NCBI GenBank assembly: GCA_012798745.1
Contig: JAAZMQ010000134.1
Location: 1-10,941, forward strand
DNA: 10,941 bases
From: Bacteroidales bacterium
GTDB taxonomy: Bacteria; Bacteroidota; Bacteroidia; Bacteroidales; Dysgonomonadaceae
Direction of reading: 5' to 3'
Shown here piece by piece: positions 9,201-10,941 of the stretch; the first letter of the stretch is position 1, and every line of letters starts with the position of its first letter. The notes beneath the pieces are model-generated. The model ran no database searches and had not been told where the DNA came from. It saw only the letters and a list, made by a program, of their open reading frames with translations. The translations under genes were made by a program, and so were the position numbers.

Positions 9201-9681
9201 CAGTCCCTTTTACTCTCACAGTAGCTCCGGGAAGAGGTTCACCGGATATGTCTGTAACCTTACCGGTAATCTCTCGTTGTTGCTGTGTCGTTTGCTGGTA
9301 ATCGCTAAGAATTTCTCTGGAAGTCAAAGCAATTTGACGATTATCAATCTTGTAGCTAATTCCCGAATCTTTAAAAAGATCGTCTAAAATTTTAACTACA
9401 GATTGATTCTTGCATTTAATGCTTTTTCGTTGATGAACGTCAACTACTGTTGCATCATACATAAAACGAAATTCTGTTTGTTTCTCAATAACTTCTAGAA
9501 TTTCTTGAATGGGTTGATTTTCTATGTTTAGACTTAATTTCGTGATTTGCGCATAACTGTCTTTGGCAAATCCCTGTGAAATGCAAATCATGATAAAAAA
9601 TAACGCCATTCTCGTTACTTTTTCAAATTTTGATCCCCAAATTCTTTGTAAAGGGGAAATTTCACGGCAATTTTTTTTCAT
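6259..9681 (-). CDS. SusC/RagA family TonB-dependent outer-membrane transporter with N-terminal STN domain
   Basis: This 1140-residue outer-membrane beta-barrel imports the glycan or glycopeptide held by its SusD partner, powered by TonB. The signal peptide has a long basic n-region typical of this subgroup (hydrophobic core about 25-38, probable cleavage near SYA-Q at 42-45). An STN domain spans about 48-120 (SLNIENQPIQEIL, FRFMYDATVV), then a carboxypeptidase-regulatory-like domain at about 137-209 (GKVTDISGEPLPGATV), the family signature ETVVVGYGTQKK at 216-227, and a plug domain to about 338 (LAGRLAGIVSVQRGGEPG, VYGVRGANGVVLITTKKG). The remainder is barrel, ending in the aromatic terminus IEIKF. 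STN domains are the part of such transporters that contacts FecR-type anti-sigma factors, which fits the neighbouring gene. A Gly/Tyr-rich stretch near residues 785-807 is probably an external loop. The ATG at 9679-9681 has an A-rich leader and no good Shine-Dalgarno sequence. The gene is intact. Confidence 0.96.
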   Translation of the reverse strand: MKKNCREISPLQRIWGSKFEKVTRMALFFIMICISQGFAKDSYAQITKLSLNIENQPIQEILEVIEKQTEFRFMYDATVVDVHQRKSIKCKNQSVVKILDDLFKDSGISYKIDNRQIALTSREILSDYQQTTQQQREITGKVTDISGEPLPGATVRVKGTDIGTVTNAEGVFFLRIPVDAQILEVSFVGMKTQEIPIGTRTMFNVALEEETIALQETVVVGYGTQKKGSLIGAVERVEPQQLKLPTRTISTSLAGRLAGIVSVQRGGEPGYDAADFWIRGINTFTGSTRPLVLVDGVERDLDNVDPEEIADFTILKDATATAVYGVRGANGVVLITTKKGSVGKPKINFRTEVNVSDPLELPDFVDGPTYMKLQNEALRNSGKNPLFSDEQIERTASGYDPYYYPNVNWIKELISHWSLSEKANLNVSGGSELVRYFVSGAFLNQGGMWKNFGGTSYNNNVNLKRYNFRANVDMNVTPSTILSVNLGAILEDRNYPGAASSTIFSWMLQTPPIWFPMKYPDESKVPGYPYSMGRNPYQLLARSGFTTEHHSTVQSNFNLLQNLDFITKGLKVRGLFAFDSYTSAKINREMSPRPYLIIPWGYDEDGNPILKNEKGEYNYQDQEPNNASYHDYLTRSVETPYTDRSIYLEASLTYNNNFGKHDVGGLLLYNQDDTQYPTLGGIYESVPRRHQGLTGRATYSFDQKYFGEFNFGYNGSENFAKGKRYGFFPSVAVGWVPTEEPFMEFMKPAIQYLKIRMSHGLVGNDGLNTRFVYLTRVESTSTNVGFGTNNGYGYGHGSGINITYYGNPDATWEEAAKSDLGIEMHFLNNFVLQADFFYEKRKNIWVQLTKVPDIFGFSTKPYGNAGEMENKGFDGFLEYSNTFNNDLFLNFKGTFTFAQNKILANGEETKKYAYQSAIGQPYGRPMGYVAEGLFIDQAEIDNSPSQVAIGGQSMPGDIRYRDVNGDSIIDQFDRVYMGHPTIPEITYGFGGNLFYKNFDFSLLFQGAARVSFFANPIAFPEENRGNVLTIIAKSHWDEKTQNINADFPRLGVGSQTKNYTQSSWWLRNGSYLRLKQIELGYSLPRHVTQKYKIGSARFFLNGLNLLTFSPFKWWDAESQSSNGMYYPIQKVINAGIEIKF

Positions 9682-9732
9682 ATTTACTTTCTGTTTTTGT
9701 TTAATGATTAAAAATCAATTTATTTTTTTGTG

Positions 9733-9759
9733 CAAATTAGATTAAAAAGCTCCTTCAAA
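9733..9759 (-). promoter_or_regulatory. candidate promoter for the susC-led operon
   Basis: The gap between the anti-sigma gene and the transporter (9682-9858) is A/T-rich. On the minus strand it holds TTTG (9756-9759), a 16-base spacer and TAATTTG (9733-9739), about 51 bases before the ATG. This approximates the Bacteroides housekeeping pattern (TTTG and TAnnTTTG) but the downstream box is one base short. If the operon is driven by a dedicated ECF sigma factor, the real promoter may look different. No strong hairpin is visible in the gap. Confidence 0.28.
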
Positions 9760-9858
9760 AAACACCTTTGTTTCAGCATCTTTTTGTATGATTATTTGTT
9801 TTTCATTTTTTAGAATATTCTCTTTTCCATAGGCAAACTGTTTTTATAGTTTTATGTA

Positions 9859-10869
9859 TTATTTCCTTGAAATGATGATTTTGGGAAGTGACGCAGAATC
9901 GGATTTATGTTGAATCCGACATCCGATGGGGCAGGAATATTCAATAAGCTTGAATATCTGTTCATAGCTTTCGTTTTGAAAGGTACCTGTAAAAATAGAT
10001 TCGTATACCTTTTCGTCTATCACTTCAATATGGATATTATACCATCTTTCCAATTTTTCAAAAACCGTTTTTATCGGTTCATTTCTAAATATCAACTGGC
10101 CGTCTTTCCATGAAGCATAGCGTGAAACATCAGTATTATTTACTTGTATTGCATTGCTTAACAGGTTATAAACAGCCAATTCACCCGGTTTCATCGTATA
10201 TCTAAAAGATTTAATCTGAGTGTGAGATAATTCCACTTGTCCCGATTCAAGCGCAATGCTTACTTTCTCGGTTTCAGGATAAGCATTAACATTAAAAGCC
10301 GTTCCCAAGACAGATACCACAACATCGTTGCAATGAACATTGAAAGGTAATTTCTTGTTAGGTGCAACCTTGAAAAAAGCCTCTCCATTCAACATAACTT
10401 CTCTCCGATATTCAGAAAAATTATAGCGGTAAGTGAGCGTCGTTCCTGAATTCAACCAAACAACAGAACTATCGGGCAAAACAACCTGGGAGCGTTGCCC
10501 GTTCTTCGTAATTACAGTAATCGTTTAGTTATTAAAAGCTACTTTATCGATGCTCTTTTTATGATAATAGAAGAAAATCGAACCCAAAATCAGAATAAGC
10601 ATGGCTGCATAAGGCAACAATTGGGCAAGATTTCGTTTTAATTGGAGTAATTTTTTACGTTTGATGCCTTTTCGGATATTTTTAAGCATCTTTTCGGAAT
10701 CAACAGGAATATCGTCATCAAAATTGATAAAATTTCGACTTTCGTCAAATAACTGACCAATCTCATCCTGTCCTTTTTCGCTGTTTAACCGGAAAAACAA
10801 GTTTTTCAAATCAGTTTCCGAATACGATCCGGAAAAAAATCGTTGCATTGTTTCTTTGAAATGATTCAT
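9859..10869 (-). pseudogene. FecR-family anti-sigma factor interrupted by an in-frame stop codon
   Basis: The frame encodes a normal FecR-type protein of 335 sense codons except for a TAA at codon 115 (10525-10527). Codons 1-114 give a cytoplasmic sigma-binding part and one membrane helix (LAQLLPYAAMLILILGSIFFYY, about 81-102). After the stop, the same frame continues without a shift: NGQRSQVVLPDSSVVWLNSG opens the periplasmic FecR domain, with GEAFFKVA at 162-169 and VLGTAFNVNAY at about 187-197. A DUF4974-type C-terminal domain follows (RNEPIKTVFEKLERWYN about 262-278; FTGTFQNESYEQIFKL about 293-308) and the gene ends at 9859. The ATG at 10867-10869 is preferred; the frame also opens upstream at a TTG (10902). 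The downstream half has no plausible start of its own. In family terms this protein holds an ECF sigma factor and releases it when the SusC STN domain signals. The stop could be a true nonsense mutation, an assembly error or a read-through site; sequence alone cannot decide. Confidence 0.85.
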
Positions 10870-10941
10870 TTGGATCTTGCTTTTTATATGAATACACTTC
10901 AAAAAGGGAAAACTATGACTCTATTTTCGTAAAAATTAAAA

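Noticed and set aside
9742..9843. Open stretch of about 33 codons on the minus strand between the anti-sigma and transporter genes, ending in KVFFEGAF
   Set aside because: It has no in-frame ATG and is too short to exceed chance; a decayed gene end cannot be excluded but is not supported.
9859..10479. Independent 206-residue protein starting at TTG 10479
   Set aside because: The TTG lies inside a conserved FecR segment, has no signal peptide or membrane helix, and the frame continues from the upstream half except for one stop codon.
10870..10902. TTG start for the anti-sigma gene at 10902
   Set aside because: The 11 added residues do not look like a family N-terminus and an ATG is available at 10869.
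1..10941. CRISPR arrays, tRNA or rRNA genes, insertion sequences
   Set aside because: I saw no regularly spaced repeats, cloverleaf-like sequence, ribosomal signatures or transposase frames on either strand.

Overview
The window looks like part of a polysaccharide utilization locus (PUL) from a Bacteroidota genome. The evidence is a SusC/SusD pair, a FecR-type anti-sigma factor, BACON and discoidin modules, lipoprotein signals with acidic residues after the cysteine, and low G+C over most of the length. The genus cannot be fixed from the sequence. Every gene I can support is on the minus strand, so transcription runs from the right edge to the left edge.

Right to left, the layout is as follows. 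(1) 10870-10941 is a short stretch with no gene; a partner ECF sigma factor would be expected beyond the edge but is not visible. (2) 9859-10869 is a FecR-family anti-sigma gene broken by one in-frame TAA at 10525-10527, just after the membrane segment. (3) 9682-9858 is a 177-base gap with a weak candidate promoter. (4) 6259-9681 is a SusC-type TonB-dependent transporter with an N-terminal STN signalling domain. (5) 4311-6239 is a SusD-like surface lipoprotein, 19 bases downstream and preceded by a clear Shine-Dalgarno sequence. (6) 3207-4286 is a three-domain lipoprotein (FN3-like/DUF4959, DUF5126-like, discoidin). (7) 3084-3206 is a 123-base gap with a strong hairpin. (8) 327-3083 is an M60-like (enhancin-type) zinc metallopeptidase lipoprotein with two BACON domains and a discoidin/CBM32-like domain. 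(9) 1-260 is the 5' end of a GH109-like, NAD-binding (Gfo/Idh/MocA fold) lipoprotein that runs off the left edge.

Taken together this looks like a host-glycoprotein system. M60-like peptidases cut O-glycosylated proteins such as mucins. GH109 enzymes remove alpha-linked N-acetylgalactosamine, the core sugar of mucin O-glycans. The discoidin modules and SusD would bind the glycopeptide or glycan and SusC would import it. The STN domain of SusC would signal through FecR to a sigma factor. The gene order resembles, from memory, the mucin-responsive BT4240-BT4250 region of Bacteroides thetaiotaomicron (BT4244 being an M60 peptidase); I could not check this by alignment. I see no tRNA, rRNA, CRISPR array, insertion sequence or convincing intrinsic terminator.

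The points most worth a second look are the nonsense codon in the anti-sigma gene, the sense-strand hairpin at the join between uptake and enzyme genes, and a rise in G+C across that same join.
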